NCBI GenBank assembly: GCA_031256795.1
Contig: JAIRPW010000044.1
Location: forward strand, 1 to 46,972
Length of the DNA stretch: 46,972 nucleotides
DNA from: Zoogloeaceae bacterium
Lineage (GTDB): Bacteria; Pseudomonadota; Gammaproteobacteria; Burkholderiales; Rhodocyclaceae
Reading direction: 5' to 3'
The notes under the pieces were generated by a model. It was not told where the DNA came from. It worked only from the letters and a program-made list of their open reading frames with translations, and searched no databases. Positions 16,618-26,249 of the stretch are shown piece after piece (the first letter of the stretch is position 1; the number at the start of each line of letters is the position of its first letter). The position numbers and the translations under genes are program-made.

Positions 16618-19600
16618 ATGCGCATTCCTTCTTCCGTATCACCGCCTGAACCTCCCGTTACATCTTCGCCGCCTCCCTGCGGGAAGCATCCTGCGGAAAC
16701 GCTTTGGCTTGACTGCCTCTCTGCGGATCGGGAACGTCTTGCCGCAGCTCTGCGCGCCTGTCGGCAAGGAAAGGATAAAGCGCGCGAACGCTATGAACGG
16801 GTATTGCTTGCCTCCCGTACTGCCCGTGCCGCGCGTTTGGCTGCCCTGCCTTCCCCTTCTTTTCCCGCTGCGCTGCCGGTCAATGACAAGCGCGCGGAGA
16901 TCGCCGCGCTTCTTCGCCAACATCAAACGCTGATTGTCTGCGGTGAAACAGGTTCCGGGAAAACCACGCAGCTGCCCAAAATCTGTCTGGCGGAAGGACG
17001 CGGCGCGGGCGGCTTTATCGGACACACGCAGCCCCGGAGACTGGCGGCGCGCTCCGTCGCGGCGCGGCTTGCGCACGAGCTGGAAACCAGCGTGGGCGCG
17101 GGAGTGGGAGTCAAGGTGCGTTTTCAGGACAAAACGTCCCCGGAGTCCTGGGTCAAACTGATGACAGACGGCATTCTGCTCGCGGAAACGCAAAGCGACC
17201 CGCTGCTTCTCGCCTATGACACGATCATCATTGATGAAGCGCACGAACGCGGCCTCAACATTGATTTTTTGCTGGGTTATCTGAAGGAAATTCTGCCTCG
17301 CCGCCCCGATTTAAAGCTCATTTTGACCTCCGCCACCATTGACGCGGAGCGGTTTTCCGAACATTTCCACGGCGCGCCGGTGATTGAGGTTTCCGGGCGG
17401 GTTTATCCAGTGGAAGTACGCTATCGCCCCGTTGAGGAAACGCGCCCTTCTGACGCGCCTCTCGCGCTTTCGGAACGAGCCCCGGCTTCCGGTTCCGCAC
17501 TCCATGACGCGATCGTTGACGCCTGCGGCGAACTGGCGCGGCTGGGCGAAGGCGATATTTTGGTATTTCTGCCCGGAGAGCGGGAGATTCATGAAGCGGC
17601 GGAAATTCTGCGCCGCCACCATCCCGCGCACACGGAAATTCTTCCGCTTTACGCGCGGCTTTCCGCCGAAGAGCAAGATCGCGCCTTTCGCCCGCATGGA
17701 GGACGGCGCATTGTGCTCGCGACCAATGTCGCGGAAACCTCGCTCACGGTGCCCGGAATCCGTTATGTAGTGGATACCGGTCTGGCGCGTTTGAAGCGTT
17801 ATTCCCATCGCAACCGGATTGAGCAATTACGGGTAGAGAAAATCAGTCAGGCGGCGGCGCGGCAGCGTTCGGGGCGCTGCGGGCGCGTTGCGGCGGGCGT
17901 ATGTATCCGTCTTTATGAAGAGAAGGAATTTTCCGCGCGCGCGCCTTATACCGATCCGGAGATTTTGCGATCCTCGCTCGCCGGTGTGCTTTTACGCATG
18001 AAAGCGCTGGGGCTTTCCGAGGCGGAGCGTTTTCCTTTTCTTGACCGCCCGTCGGACAAAGCGATTCACGATGGGCGAAAAGTTCTCATGGAACTGGGCG
18101 CGCTGGATAACGCGCTGCGCTTAACCGAAATTGGGAAAACGCTCGCGCGTCTGCCGCTGGACCCCAAACTTTCCCGAATGCTGGTAGCCGCGCGGGAACG
18201 CGGCTGTCTCAAAGAAGCGCTTGTTCTTGCCGCCGCGCTTTCCGCGCAAGACCCGCGCGAGCGTCCGCCAGAAAGACAGGAAGCCGCGGACAACGCGCAT
18301 CTGCGCATTTTTTTCCCGGCGGGAATCAACGCGGAAAAGTCAGAGTTTCTGGGCTGGCTGCGCCTTTGGGAATGGTTTACCGCCGCGATCGCGCATAAAA
18401 AATCCAATAAAAAGCTGGAAGAGCATTGCCGGGCGAATTTCTTTTCCTGGCGGCGGCTGAAAGAATGGCGGGAAATTCACGCGCAGCTGCGCGCCATGAC
18501 CGCGGAAATGGGCTGGCGGGAAAATGAAACGCCCGCCGAGTATGCCGCCCTGCATAAGGCGCTGCTCACTGGGCTTGTCGGCAATTTCGGCCAGCAGACT
18601 GAAGAAGGCGGCGGCATGTATCTGGGCGCGCGCGGCTTGCGCTTTTTTGTACATCCCTCCTCTTTCCTGCAAAAAAAAGCGGGAGGCTGGATCATGGCGG
18701 CGGAAATCGCCGAGACCACGCGCCCTTACGCCCGTTGCGTCGCGCGGATTGAGCCGGAATGGCTGGAAGAAATCGCGCCGCATCTGCTCCATAAAACCTA
18801 TCTTGACCCGCATTGGGAAAAAAAGGCCATGCAGGTTATCGCCTGGGAGCAGGTGACGCTCTATGGCGTCATCATTGCCGCGAAACGCCGCGCGCATTAC
18901 GGTCCGCTTGACCCGGACAGCGGGCGGAAAATTTTTATCCGTCAGGCTTTGGTCGGCGGCGAAGTTGATGAACGTTACGCACGACAATGGGCGTTTTGGC
19001 GGCACAACCGCGCGCTGATTGCCGATATTGAGCGCCTGGAGCATAAGCAACGGCGGCAGGACGTGTTGGTAGAAGATGAACTCATCGCCGCTTTTTATGA
19101 AAGTCGCATTCCAGAGGGAATATACAACGGCGCGGCTTTTGACCACTGGCGGCGCGAAGCGGAACAAACGCAGCCAGAACTGCTTTTTTTGCGCCGCGAA
19201 GACCTGATGCGTCACGCCGCTTGCGAAGTCACCACAGACAATTTTCCGCCGGAACTTGTCCTTTCTGGAACGCGCTATGCCCTTTCCTATCATTTTGAAC
19301 CGGGCAGCGAGCGGGACGGCGTAACCCTGGACGTTCCCCTGCCGCGCTTAAATCAATTGCCCGAACCGCCTCTTTCCTGGCTCATCCCTGGACTTTTACG
19401 GGAAAAAGTCATTCAGCTTCTCAAAACCCTGCCGCAAAAAATCCGCGCCCGCCTCGTTCCCCTGCCGGAATGCGCCGAGGCATTTATCGCCTGGAGCGGC
19501 GAGAACGCGACGCGCAAGGAACCGGGACTGCTGCCCGCGCTCCTAGAGTTCATTCGCGCGGAGCGGGGAATCACGGCGCGGGGCTGGGAAATCACGGAGG

Positions 19601-20655
19601 ACGCCTTTCGTCCGGACGCCCTGCCCCTTTATCTCTCCATGAATCTTGCGCTTCTGGATGAACATGGGCGGCGGCTGGATATGGGGCGCAGTCTCGCGCA
19701 GCTTAAAAGCCGCTGGGGTGAAAAAGCGCGGGAAAGCTTTTCGGCGGCGCGGGAAAATCTTCCGCCGGATTCGTCCGCGCCCACTGAGTATGCGCGGCTC
19801 ACGGACTGGACCTTCGGCGCCTTACCGGAATTGCTGGAAATTCAGCGGGACGGCGAAACTCTCATCGGCTATCCAGCCTTGCGCGACCAGGGCGATTCAG
19901 TGCGCATCGAGGTCTTTGATACTCCGGAAACGGCGCGCGCGATTTCCGAAGCGGGATTGCTGCGTCTTTTTCTGCTGCGCTTCAGAGACCGGGAAAAGCC
20001 GCTCGTTCGGCAGATTCCGGATTTTTCCCGCATGGCAATGCGCTATATGGCGCTGGGCAGCGCGGAAGAGCTGCGCTTGCAGATTCTGCGTCTGATTTTT
20101 ACCCGCGCCTGTCTTGCCGAGCCGCAGCCGCGCGACGCGGAAAGTTTCACCGCGCGCTGTGATGAGGCGCGCCCGCGCCTGGGGCCTATCGCGCAGGAAA
20201 TCGGGCGTCTGGCGGGCGGTATTTTGGAGGACCGGCAGACGCTGCAGAAAAAAATCCTCGCCGTCAAGGCGCATCCGGCGGCTTTTGCCGATATGGAGGC
20301 GCAGATTGCCCGCCTTGTGTACGGGAAGGTTTTCTTGACTGAAACGCCTTTTGAGCGCCTCGTTCATTTCCCGCGTTACCTAAAAGCAATCGGAATGCGC
20401 ATAGACAAACTGAAAAATGACCCGGCGCGGGACGCCCGCCTTCTCGGCGAGTATCAGCCGCTCTGGGCGCAATATGAACGCTATCGCCAGCGGTTTTCGC
20501 GCCAGAGGCAAGGCGCGGCGCATCCAGAACTGGAACAGGCGCGCTGGCTTCTGGAAGAGCTTCGCGTCGGTCTTTTCGCGCAAGAACTTAAAACGCCCGC
20601 GCCGGTTTCCGTCAAACGTCTGCAAAAGATTTTGGACAATTTGAACGCCGCATAG
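16618..20655 (+). CDS. hrpA: ATP-dependent RNA helicase HrpA
   Basis: A DEAH-box helicase of 1345 residues, close to the usual 1300. Walker A GETGSGKTTQLPK is at about residues 109-121, the TQPRRLAARSVA motif Ia near 138, DEAH at 206-209, the SAT motif (LTSATIDAERFSEH) near 237, and the QRSGRCGRVA motif VI later. A ratchet/OB region and the long C-terminal DUF3418 region typical of bacterial HrpA follow. HrpA is linked to mRNA processing and rescue of stalled ribosomes in other bacteria. The start is uncertain: ATG at 16618 or an in-frame GTG three codons earlier, neither with a good Shine-Dalgarno. The N-terminal 90 residues are Pro-rich and variable. It is divergent from the HTH gene. Confidence 0.96.
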   Translation: MRIPSSVSPPEPPVTSSPPPCGKHPAETLWLDCLSADRERLAAALRACRQGKDKARERYERVLLASRTARAARLAALPSPSFPAALPVNDKRAEIAALLRQHQTLIVCGETGSGKTTQLPKICLAEGRGAGGFIGHTQPRRLAARSVAARLAHELETSVGAGVGVKVRFQDKTSPESWVKLMTDGILLAETQSDPLLLAYDTIIIDEAHERGLNIDFLLGYLKEILPRRPDLKLILTSATIDAERFSEHFHGAPVIEVSGRVYPVEVRYRPVEETRPSDAPLALSERAPASGSALHDAIVDACGELARLGEGDILVFLPGEREIHEAAEILRRHHPAHTEILPLYARLSAEEQDRAFRPHGGRRIVLATNVAETSLTVPGIRYVVDTGLARLKRYSHRNRIEQLRVEKISQAAARQRSGRCGRVAAGVCIRLYEEKEFSARAPYTDPEILRSSLAGVLLRMKALGLSEAERFPFLDRPSDKAIHDGRKVLMELGALDNALRLTEIGKTLARLPLDPKLSRMLVAARERGCLKEALVLAAALSAQDPRERPPERQEAADNAHLRIFFPAGINAEKSEFLGWLRLWEWFTAAIAHKKSNKKLEEHCRANFFSWRRLKEWREIHAQLRAMTAEMGWRENETPAEYAALHKALLTGLVGNFGQQTEEGGGMYLGARGLRFFVHPSSFLQKKAGGWIMAAEIAETTRPYARCVARIEPEWLEEIAPHLLHKTYLDPHWEKKAMQVIAWEQVTLYGVIIAAKRRAHYGPLDPDSGRKIFIRQALVGGEVDERYARQWAFWRHNRALIADIERLEHKQRRQDVLVEDELIAAFYESRIPEGIYNGAAFDHWRREAEQTQPELLFLRREDLMRHAACEVTTDNFPPELVLSGTRYALSYHFEPGSERDGVTLDVPLPRLNQLPEPPLSWLIPGLLREKVIQLLKTLPQKIRARLVPLPECAEAFIAWSGENATRKEPGLLPALLEFIRAERGITARGWEITEDAFRPDALPLYLSMNLALLDEHGRRLDMGRSLAQLKSRWGEKARESFSAARENLPPDSSAPTEYARLTDWTFGALPELLEIQRDGETLIGYPALRDQGDSVRIEVFDTPETARAISEAGLLRLFLLRFRDREKPLVRQIPDFSRMAMRYMALGSAEELRLQILRLIFTRACLAEPQPRDAESFTARCDEARPRLGPIAQEIGRLAGGILEDRQTLQKKILAVKAHPAAFADMEAQIARLVYGKVFLTETPFERLVHFPRYLKAIGMRIDKLKNDPARDARLLGEYQPLWAQYERYRQRFSRQRQGAAHPELEQARWLLEELRVGLFAQELKTPAPVSVKRLQKILDNLNAA

Positions 20656-20841
20656 AATAAAAGCCGCCGCGCCCGCGTAAAAGCCATATCGGCAGACTAA
20701 CTGCCGCGTCATAAAAAAGTCATATTGACCTCCTAGAATGTCTGCGTTTCACACGTTTTTTCAGAGGGTATTCGGACGGATTTCCCCTCCCGGATTTCCA
20801 AATCAAAACGTTTTTGCGACTTATATGAACAAGGAGTTCTC

Positions 20842-21966
20842 ATGCGGAAAAAAACACTTGCCCTCGCTATTGCCGCCGCCTTTTCCGGCGCGGCTTTCGC
20901 GCAGCAGTCCAACGTGACAATTTACGGCCTCATTGACATGGGCTTTTCCCATCGCGGCAACAACATTAACGCGCATACCGGTTCCCAAAACAGCATTGAC
21001 AGCGGCGTCACCGCGGGAAACCGCCTGGGCTTTAAAGGATCGGAAGACCTGGGCAACGGCTTAAAAGCCATCTGGCAACTGGAAGCCGGTTTCAACGCGG
21101 ATACCGGCGTCTCCCAGCAGAACGGGCGTCTTTTTGGGCGGCACGCCTCCCTAGGGCTTTCCGGCGCTTTCGGCACGGTACAGGCGGGACGCTTTTACAC
21201 GCCGCGCTACATCCTGATCTCCGACATTGATCCATTCAAAGCCGGTACCGTAGGGCGTTACACGGATGTGTTCAAATATGGCCAATCCGACGTTACCCGC
21301 GTTGATAACGCCATCGCCTACGTTTCTCCCTCCTTCAGCGGCTTCAACGTGACCGCCGCCTATTCCACCAACACCAACTACAGCGCCGCTACCGGCGGGC
21401 AGGAAACGCTCGGCAACGAAACGGACGTGCGCGCTATCGCCCTGATGCCGCGCTATACCAACGGTCCGCTGGACGTCGGTTTCTCCTGGCAAGACCTTAA
21501 GGCGAAAAACGTCAACACGGCCAACATAGACAAATCCGACGCCACCTACAAACAATGGACCCTGGGCGCGTCCTATGACTTCGGCATGGTCAAGCTGGCG
21601 GCGGTGTATGACAATTACAAGGCAGACAGCGGAAAAGCCGCCGACGAAAAGGAAAAACTGAAAAGCTGGCTTCTGGGCGCGACCGTTCCTTTCGGCAAAA
21701 ACGCGGTTCAGATCGCCTACCACCAGTCAAAACTGGATGACAAGACCGACAAAAGCGCGGGCAAAAGCAAAAAATGGGCGCTGGGCTACACCTACGAGCT
21801 TTCCAAACGCACCAGTTTTTACGCCGCCTACGCCAAAACTACCAACGACAACGCGAAAAACGCCCACGCGGACAAGGTGCAGCGCAAGTCCTACGTAGAT
21901 GACTCTTCCAACAGCTACGCGGGCTATCAAAGCGGCTTTCAGTTCGGCCTGAAGCATAAATTCTGA
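20842..21966 (+). CDS. Gram-negative trimeric porin (porin 3)
   Basis: A 374-residue porin of the same family as the tandem pair at 6416-8928. It has a signal peptide MRKKTLALAIAAAFSGAAFA and the mature start QQSNVTIYGLIDMGFSHRGN. Family blocks NRLGFKGSEDLGNGLKAIWQLE and NGRLFGRHASLGLSGAFGTV are present, and the chain ends in FGLKHKF with terminal Phe. AAGGAG is 5 bases before the ATG, with the same TTCTCATGCG context as porin 1. The 186-base upstream gap contains two copies of CGGATTTCC (around 20776-20800), not seen in the leaders of the other porins. It ends in a strong bidirectional terminator shared with nrdB. Confidence 0.93.
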   Translation: MRKKTLALAIAAAFSGAAFAQQSNVTIYGLIDMGFSHRGNNINAHTGSQNSIDSGVTAGNRLGFKGSEDLGNGLKAIWQLEAGFNADTGVSQQNGRLFGRHASLGLSGAFGTVQAGRFYTPRYILISDIDPFKAGTVGRYTDVFKYGQSDVTRVDNAIAYVSPSFSGFNVTAAYSTNTNYSAATGGQETLGNETDVRAIALMPRYTNGPLDVGFSWQDLKAKNVNTANIDKSDATYKQWTLGASYDFGMVKLAAVYDNYKADSGKAADEKEKLKSWLLGATVPFGKNAVQIAYHQSKLDDKTDKSAGKSKKWALGYTYELSKRTSFYAAYAKTTNDNAKNAHADKVQRKSYVDDSSNSYAGYQSGFQFGLKHKF

Positions 21967-21993
21967 TTCCGGCCTAATACCGGAAAACACGGC

Positions 21994-22025
21994 AAAAGCG
22001 GACGCCGCAAACGCGTCCGCTTTTT
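21994..22025. terminator. Bidirectional terminator between porin 3 and nrdB
   Basis: GCGGACGC (21998-22005), a 7-base loop, GCGTCCGC (22013-22020), flanked by AAAA on the left and TTTTT on the right. It can therefore end transcripts from both convergent genes. Confidence 0.88.
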
Positions 22026-22045
22026 CACGCCGTCTTTTCCCCTGC

Positions 22046-23125
22046 TCAGTCCCAGGCCAGCGCGCTCCCGGTCTGGTATTCGGTTACGCGGGTCTCAAAG
22101 AAATTCTTTTCCTTGCGCAGATTGGCCTGTTCGTCTAGCCAGGGCAGCACGTTCTCCGCGCCGGGAAAAGGCTCCGCAAGCCCCGTCTGACGGGCGCGGC
22201 GGTTGGCGATAAAGCGAAATTGCTGAAGATGCGCGTCCGCGCTATAGCCGAGAATCGGCGTCTTGAGGATATATCCCGCATAGGCGCGCTCGGCGGATTC
22301 CGCTTCATCCCACAGCGCGCGCAACGCTTTCGGGTCAAGCGTCACGCTTTCTTCTTCCAGCAAAGTCCGCACAACGCGAATGCCGAAGGCGCAATGCAGC
22401 ACCTCGTCGCGCATGATGTATTGCAGCTGCTCCGCCGTACCTTTCATCAGCCCGCGCCGCTGAAGCGCGAAAATCGGCGTAAAGCCGTTGTAAAACCAGC
22501 ATCCCTCAAAAATCGCGGCAAAGAAAAAATAGGAAAGCGCGAATTCACGCAAAGTATCGCGGTCAGAAAGATCAAGGCCCGAACGCAAAACCTTTTCCAG
22601 ACGCCGGTTGGTCAACGCGATTTTCCCGTGAATTTCCGGGACAACGCGGTAGCGGTTGTAAATATCCGCCGCCTCCAGGCCAATGCTTTCAATGCAATGC
22701 TGATAGGTCCAAGTATGCAGCGCCTCCTCAAAAACCTGACGCGCCTGATAAATCTGCAATTCAGGCGCGCTCATTTTTTCCATCACCGCCAGACCAACAT
22801 TGCGCATTGCCAAAATATCCGACGTCGTAAGATAGGCCAGCACATTCTCAAAAACATGCCGCTCGGCTTCGGTGAGTTTATGGTGATAATCGCTCACATC
22901 CTGCGCCATCGAAATTTCCAGCGGCGTCCAGTGATTGCGGTTTGCCTTGAGGAAAAAATCCCATGCCCAGGCATATTTGAACGGAACGAGCTGATTGACG
23001 TCCGCCTTGCCGTTAACCACGCGCTTGTCTGCGGCGCTGACCGGCGCGGGCGCGGAAGAAATCCCGCGCGCAAACGCACGCTCCCGCGGCGCGCTCTCCC
23101 AATCCTCAAAACCGGGCGCAATCAT
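22046..23125 (-). CDS. nrdB: Class Ia ribonucleotide reductase, small (beta) subunit
   Basis: NrdB houses the diiron centre and tyrosyl radical of aerobic ribonucleotide reductase. All key residues are visible in the 359-residue product: Asp103 (TTSDILA), Glu134 and His137 (FEEALH), the radical Tyr141 (HTWTY), a later Glu in FEGCWFYNGF and Glu/His in RDEVLH. The C terminus TEYQTGSALAWD is the docking tail to NrdA. The ATG at 23125 overlaps the nrdA TGA (ATGA), so the two are translationally coupled, with GAGG 7 bases upstream. A start five codons earlier is possible but weaker. The whole operon is downstream of a cobalamin riboswitch. Confidence 0.97.
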   Translation of the reverse strand: MIAPGFEDWESAPRERAFARGISSAPAPVSAADKRVVNGKADVNQLVPFKYAWAWDFFLKANRNHWTPLEISMAQDVSDYHHKLTEAERHVFENVLAYLTTSDILAMRNVGLAVMEKMSAPELQIYQARQVFEEALHTWTYQHCIESIGLEAADIYNRYRVVPEIHGKIALTNRRLEKVLRSGLDLSDRDTLREFALSYFFFAAIFEGCWFYNGFTPIFALQRRGLMKGTAEQLQYIMRDEVLHCAFGIRVVRTLLEEESVTLDPKALRALWDEAESAERAYAGYILKTPILGYSADAHLQQFRFIANRRARQTGLAEPFPGAENVLPWLDEQANLRKEKNFFETRVTEYQTGSALAWD

Positions 23126-25893
23126 TGGCAGGCCTCGCAATCTGGATTGTCAATGCCGCAAAACACAGGCGGCGCGACGTCGGGAGAATCCTCTTGCGCG
23201 TCGGTTTTTTCGCCCTGGCTCGCGCCCAGCGCGCGCAGATAATATGTGGTTTTCAACCCGCGCTTCCAGGCCGTCCGATACATTTCATCCAGTTTTCTCC
23301 CGGACGGTCGCGCAAGATATAGATTCAGCGACTGCGCCTGATCAATCCATTTCTGGCGGCGCGCGGCAGCTTCAATGAGCCATTCGGGAGCAATTTCAAA
23401 CGCGGTGCTGTACCGCGCCTTGATTTCGTCAGGAATACGATCTATCCGCGCCAGCGAACCGTCAAAATACTTAAGGTCCGCAATCATGACCTCATCCCAA
23501 AGAGCAAGCGCCTTCAACTCGCGTACAAGACTCTCGTTGACAACCGTAAACTCGCCAGACAAATTTGATTTCACATAGAGATTCTGATAAACCGGATCAA
23601 TGCCAGCGGACACGCCAACGATATTGGCAATCGTCGCGGTCGGCGCAACGGCGACGCAGCAGGAATTCCGCATTCCATACCGCGCGATACTCGCCTTCAA
23701 CTCCTCCCAATCCAAACGCTGCACACGATCAATTTCCACCTTCTCTCCGCGCTCTTCCTCAAGCAAACGGATAGAATCCAGCGGCAAAATCCCCTTGTCC
23801 CACAAACTGCCCGCAAAACTGGAATAGCGCCCGCGTTCACGCGCCAAACCGGAGGAAGCCTGGTACGCCAAATAAGAAACCAATTCCATGCTGGCGTCCG
23901 CAAATTCCATCGCTTCTGGCGAGGCATACGCCAATCCCAACTGATACAGGCAATCGGCAAAACCCATGATACCCAGACCTACGGGGCGATGGCGAAGATT
24001 CGCGTTTCGCGCCTTGGGCGTCGCGTAGTAGTTCAGGTCAATCACGTTATCCAGCATACGCATGGCCGTTTGCGCCGTACGCGCCAACTTCTCCCGATCC
24101 AGCGCGCCGTCTTTCAAATGGGCGGGCAGATTGACGGAGCCCAGATTGCATACGGCAGTCTCCGAGTCCGAGGTATTCAGCGTAATTTCGGTGCACAGAT
24201 TGGAACAGTGCACTACGCCCACATGCCGCTGCGGCGAGCGCAGATTGCAGGCGTCCTTGAAAGTCATCCAGGGATGCCCGGTTTCAAACAGCATCGTCAG
24301 CATCTTGCGCCACAAACGCACGGCGGGAATTTTTTTGTACAGCCGGATTTCTCCCGCGGCAGCCTGCGCCTCAAACGCCTCATACGCCGCCGCGAACGCC
24401 GCGCCGCATTTCTCATGCAACCCCGGCGCATCCGAAGGAGAAAACAAAGTCCATTCGCCTTCGGCAATCACGCGCTGCATGAAAAGGTCTGGAATCCAGT
24501 TGGCCGTATTGACGTCATGCGTGCGGCGGCGCTCGTCTCCCGTGTTTTTGCGCAAATCAAGAAAATCCTCAATATCAAGATGCCAGGTCTCCAAATAGGC
24601 GGAAACCGCGCCTTTGCGCTTTCCGCCCTGATTGACCGCAACCGCGGTATCGTTGGCAATCTTGATAAAAGGAATCACCCCCTGGCTACGACCATTCGTG
24701 CCTTGAATGCGGCTGCCGAGCGCGCGTACCGGCGTCCAGTCATTGCCCAGACCGCCCGCGTATTTTTGCAGCAGCGCGTTTTCACGAATTGACATGAAAA
24801 TACCATCCAGATCATCCGGAATGGTGGTGAGATAACACGACGACAACTGAGAATGCCTTGTACCACTGTTAAACAGGGTTGGCGTGGAACACATAAAGTC
24901 AAAACTGGAAAGCAAATCATAAAACTCAATGGCGCGAGCTTCGCGGTCAATCTCGTTCAGCGCCAAACCCATCGCCACGCGCATAAAAAAGAACTGCGGC
25001 ATTTCAATGCGCCGACCGTCAATATGCAGAAAATACCGGTCATACAGCGTTTGCAAACCAAGATAGGTAAAACGCCGATCCCGTTCAACCTGCAAGGCCC
25101 GCGCCAATTTCCCGGTATCAAACTCCGCAAGCCGGGTATCCAGCAATTCCGCGGCAACGCCGCGCTGAATGAACCCGGAAAAACTTTCCCGCGCGACCCG
25201 CGCCCGATCTTCCTCCGCCACAGGCCGCCCAAAAACCTCCCCGGCAAGATGATCAAGCAACAGCCGCGCCGCCGCAAAGTTATATCCCGGATCCCGCTCA
25301 ATCAGGGAACGCGCCGCGAGTATCAGCGCCTGACGCACATCAGACATGGGAATCCCGTCATAGAGATTTTTCAATGTCCGTTCGAGAATCAAGGCGGCGG
25401 AAATCTCTTCGCCCAATCCTTCGCAAGCCGCCGCGCAATCTCTTTGCAGCGCCGCCACGTCCAGCGGACAACGCCGCCCCTCCTCCAAAACATGCAATTG
25501 AGGCGCGTCATGAACAGGACGCCGCGCCGCGCGCTCCTCTGCCCGCCGCTCGCGGTAAAGCACATAGGCGCGGGCAACGTCATGCGCGCCGGCGCGCATC
25601 AGCGCCAGCTCCACCTGATCCTGAACCTCTTCAATATGCACCGCGCCGCCATCAGGAAGACGGCGCGCCAGCGAACGCGCGACCGTCCCCGCAAGCCGCG
25701 CCACAATCTCCCGGATACGCGCCGACGCCGCGCTTTGCTCCCCCTCAACCGCGAGAAACGCCTTGGTCATCGCGGCGGAAATTTTCCCCGGATCGAAAGC
25801 CGCGATATTCCCATTGCGGCGAATGACCTGCATCCCGGAAAACACGGACGCCTCATCGGCAGATAAAGACAAATCAGAATAAGAAGTCTGCAA
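23122..25893 (-). CDS. nrdA: Class Ia ribonucleotide reductase, large (alpha) subunit, TTG start
   Basis: NrdA reduces ribonucleoside diphosphates using oxygen-dependent radical transfer from NrdB. The N terminus carries an ATP-cone (VIRRNGNIAAFDPGKISAAM, about residues 22-110). A second, degenerate cone-like region follows (HVLEEGRRCPLDVAALQRDC), giving the long form known from Pseudomonas and Betaproteobacteria. The active-site motif NLCTEITLNT and the substrate cysteines in LSSCYL and AVCNLGS are present. The C-terminal redox pair CEAC is four residues from the end. I place the start at TTG 25893, because AGGAG lies 7 bases before it and the resulting short N-terminal tail fits betaproteobacterial homologues. 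The ATG at 25833 lacks a Shine-Dalgarno. Length is 923 residues. Confidence 0.96.
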   Translation of the reverse strand: MQTSYSDLSLSADEASVFSGMQVIRRNGNIAAFDPGKISAAMTKAFLAVEGEQSAASARIREIVARLAGTVARSLARRLPDGGAVHIEEVQDQVELALMRAGAHDVARAYVLYRERRAEERAARRPVHDAPQLHVLEEGRRCPLDVAALQRDCAAACEGLGEEISAALILERTLKNLYDGIPMSDVRQALILAARSLIERDPGYNFAAARLLLDHLAGEVFGRPVAEEDRARVARESFSGFIQRGVAAELLDTRLAEFDTGKLARALQVERDRRFTYLGLQTLYDRYFLHIDGRRIEMPQFFFMRVAMGLALNEIDREARAIEFYDLLSSFDFMCSTPTLFNSGTRHSQLSSCYLTTIPDDLDGIFMSIRENALLQKYAGGLGNDWTPVRALGSRIQGTNGRSQGVIPFIKIANDTAVAVNQGGKRKGAVSAYLETWHLDIEDFLDLRKNTGDERRRTHDVNTANWIPDLFMQRVIAEGEWTLFSPSDAPGLHEKCGAAFAAAYEAFEAQAAAGEIRLYKKIPAVRLWRKMLTMLFETGHPWMTFKDACNLRSPQRHVGVVHCSNLCTEITLNTSDSETAVCNLGSVNLPAHLKDGALDREKLARTAQTAMRMLDNVIDLNYYATPKARNANLRHRPVGLGIMGFADCLYQLGLAYASPEAMEFADASMELVSYLAYQASSGLARERGRYSSFAGSLWDKGILPLDSIRLLEEERGEKVEIDRVQRLDWEELKASIARYGMRNSCCVAVAPTATIANIVGVSAGIDPVYQNLYVKSNLSGEFTVVNESLVRELKALALWDEVMIADLKYFDGSLARIDRIPDEIKARYSTAFEIAPEWLIEAAARRQKWIDQAQSLNLYLARPSGRKLDEMYRTAWKRGLKTTYYLRALGASQGEKTDAQEDSPDVAPPVFCGIDNPDCEACQ

Positions 25894-25899
25894 AATAGC

Positions 25900-25909
25900 T
25901 CTCCTGGCT
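25900..25909 (-). promoter_or_regulatory. nrdA ribosome binding site that copies part of the B12 box
   Basis: On the minus strand this reads AGCCAGGAGA and includes the AGGAG used for the TTG start. The identical ten bases occur at 26092-26083 inside the conserved B12 box of the riboswitch. An element that can pair with one could pair with the other, which would couple ligand binding to translation. Whether this is functional is inference. Confidence 0.5.
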
Positions 25910-26064
25910 GCGGCGCGGGGAGATGGCGGTTCGCGTGGCGTGTTTTCGCGGACGCGGCAGAACGACCGCGCCATCACACAAAAGCGTGATAGAGAGACCA
26001 GCTGCCGAATATTGAATGACGCGCACAGAGAATCTCCAGGGACGCCCCGCCCCATCGATGAAAA

Positions 26065-26243
26065 AAAAGACGTTTCGGCAGGTCTCCTGGCTCGCGGCTC
26101 AACGCGCCCGACCGCCTTCCCGGATTACGCCAGTGGCTGATTGGTCAAGCGCTCGCCGCCTACAGTTGCGGGGACAGCTTCGGTTTTGGGGATCACCCCC
26201 GCACCGCATTCCCTTTTAATCCCGATATGGAACCGACAACAGA
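26065..26243 (-). promoter_or_regulatory. Cobalamin (adenosylcobalamin-type) riboswitch upstream of nrdAB
   Basis: On the minus strand the conserved elements of the cobalamin aptamer occur in order: TTAAAAGGGAATGCGGTG (near 26220-26203), AATCCCC-like GATCCCC, GCTGTCCCCGCAACTGTAGG (near 26178-26159), CAGCCACTGG (near 26139), CCGGGAAGGCGG (near 26123-26112) and the B12 box GAGCCAGGAGACCTGCCG (near 26094-26077). The 5' TGTTGTCGG and 3' CCGAAACG can form the closing P1 stem with one bulge. The element lies directly downstream of a good promoter and about 170 bases before the nrdA start. T8 follows at 26068-26061. It should repress nrdAB when cobalamin is plentiful; the arrangement is known for class Ia genes in Streptomyces. 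Confidence 0.95.
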
Positions 26244-26249
26244 GCGGGC

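Noticed and set aside
22220-23242. Long plus-strand frame opposite nrdB (340 codons)
   Set aside because: Shadow of nrdB, whose metal ligands and radical tyrosine are all intact on the other strand.
26061-26068. T8 directly after the riboswitch as a rho-independent terminator
   Set aside because: The stem immediately before it would have to be the aptamer's own P1 helix with a long intervening fold; plausible but unsupported, so not listed as a terminator.
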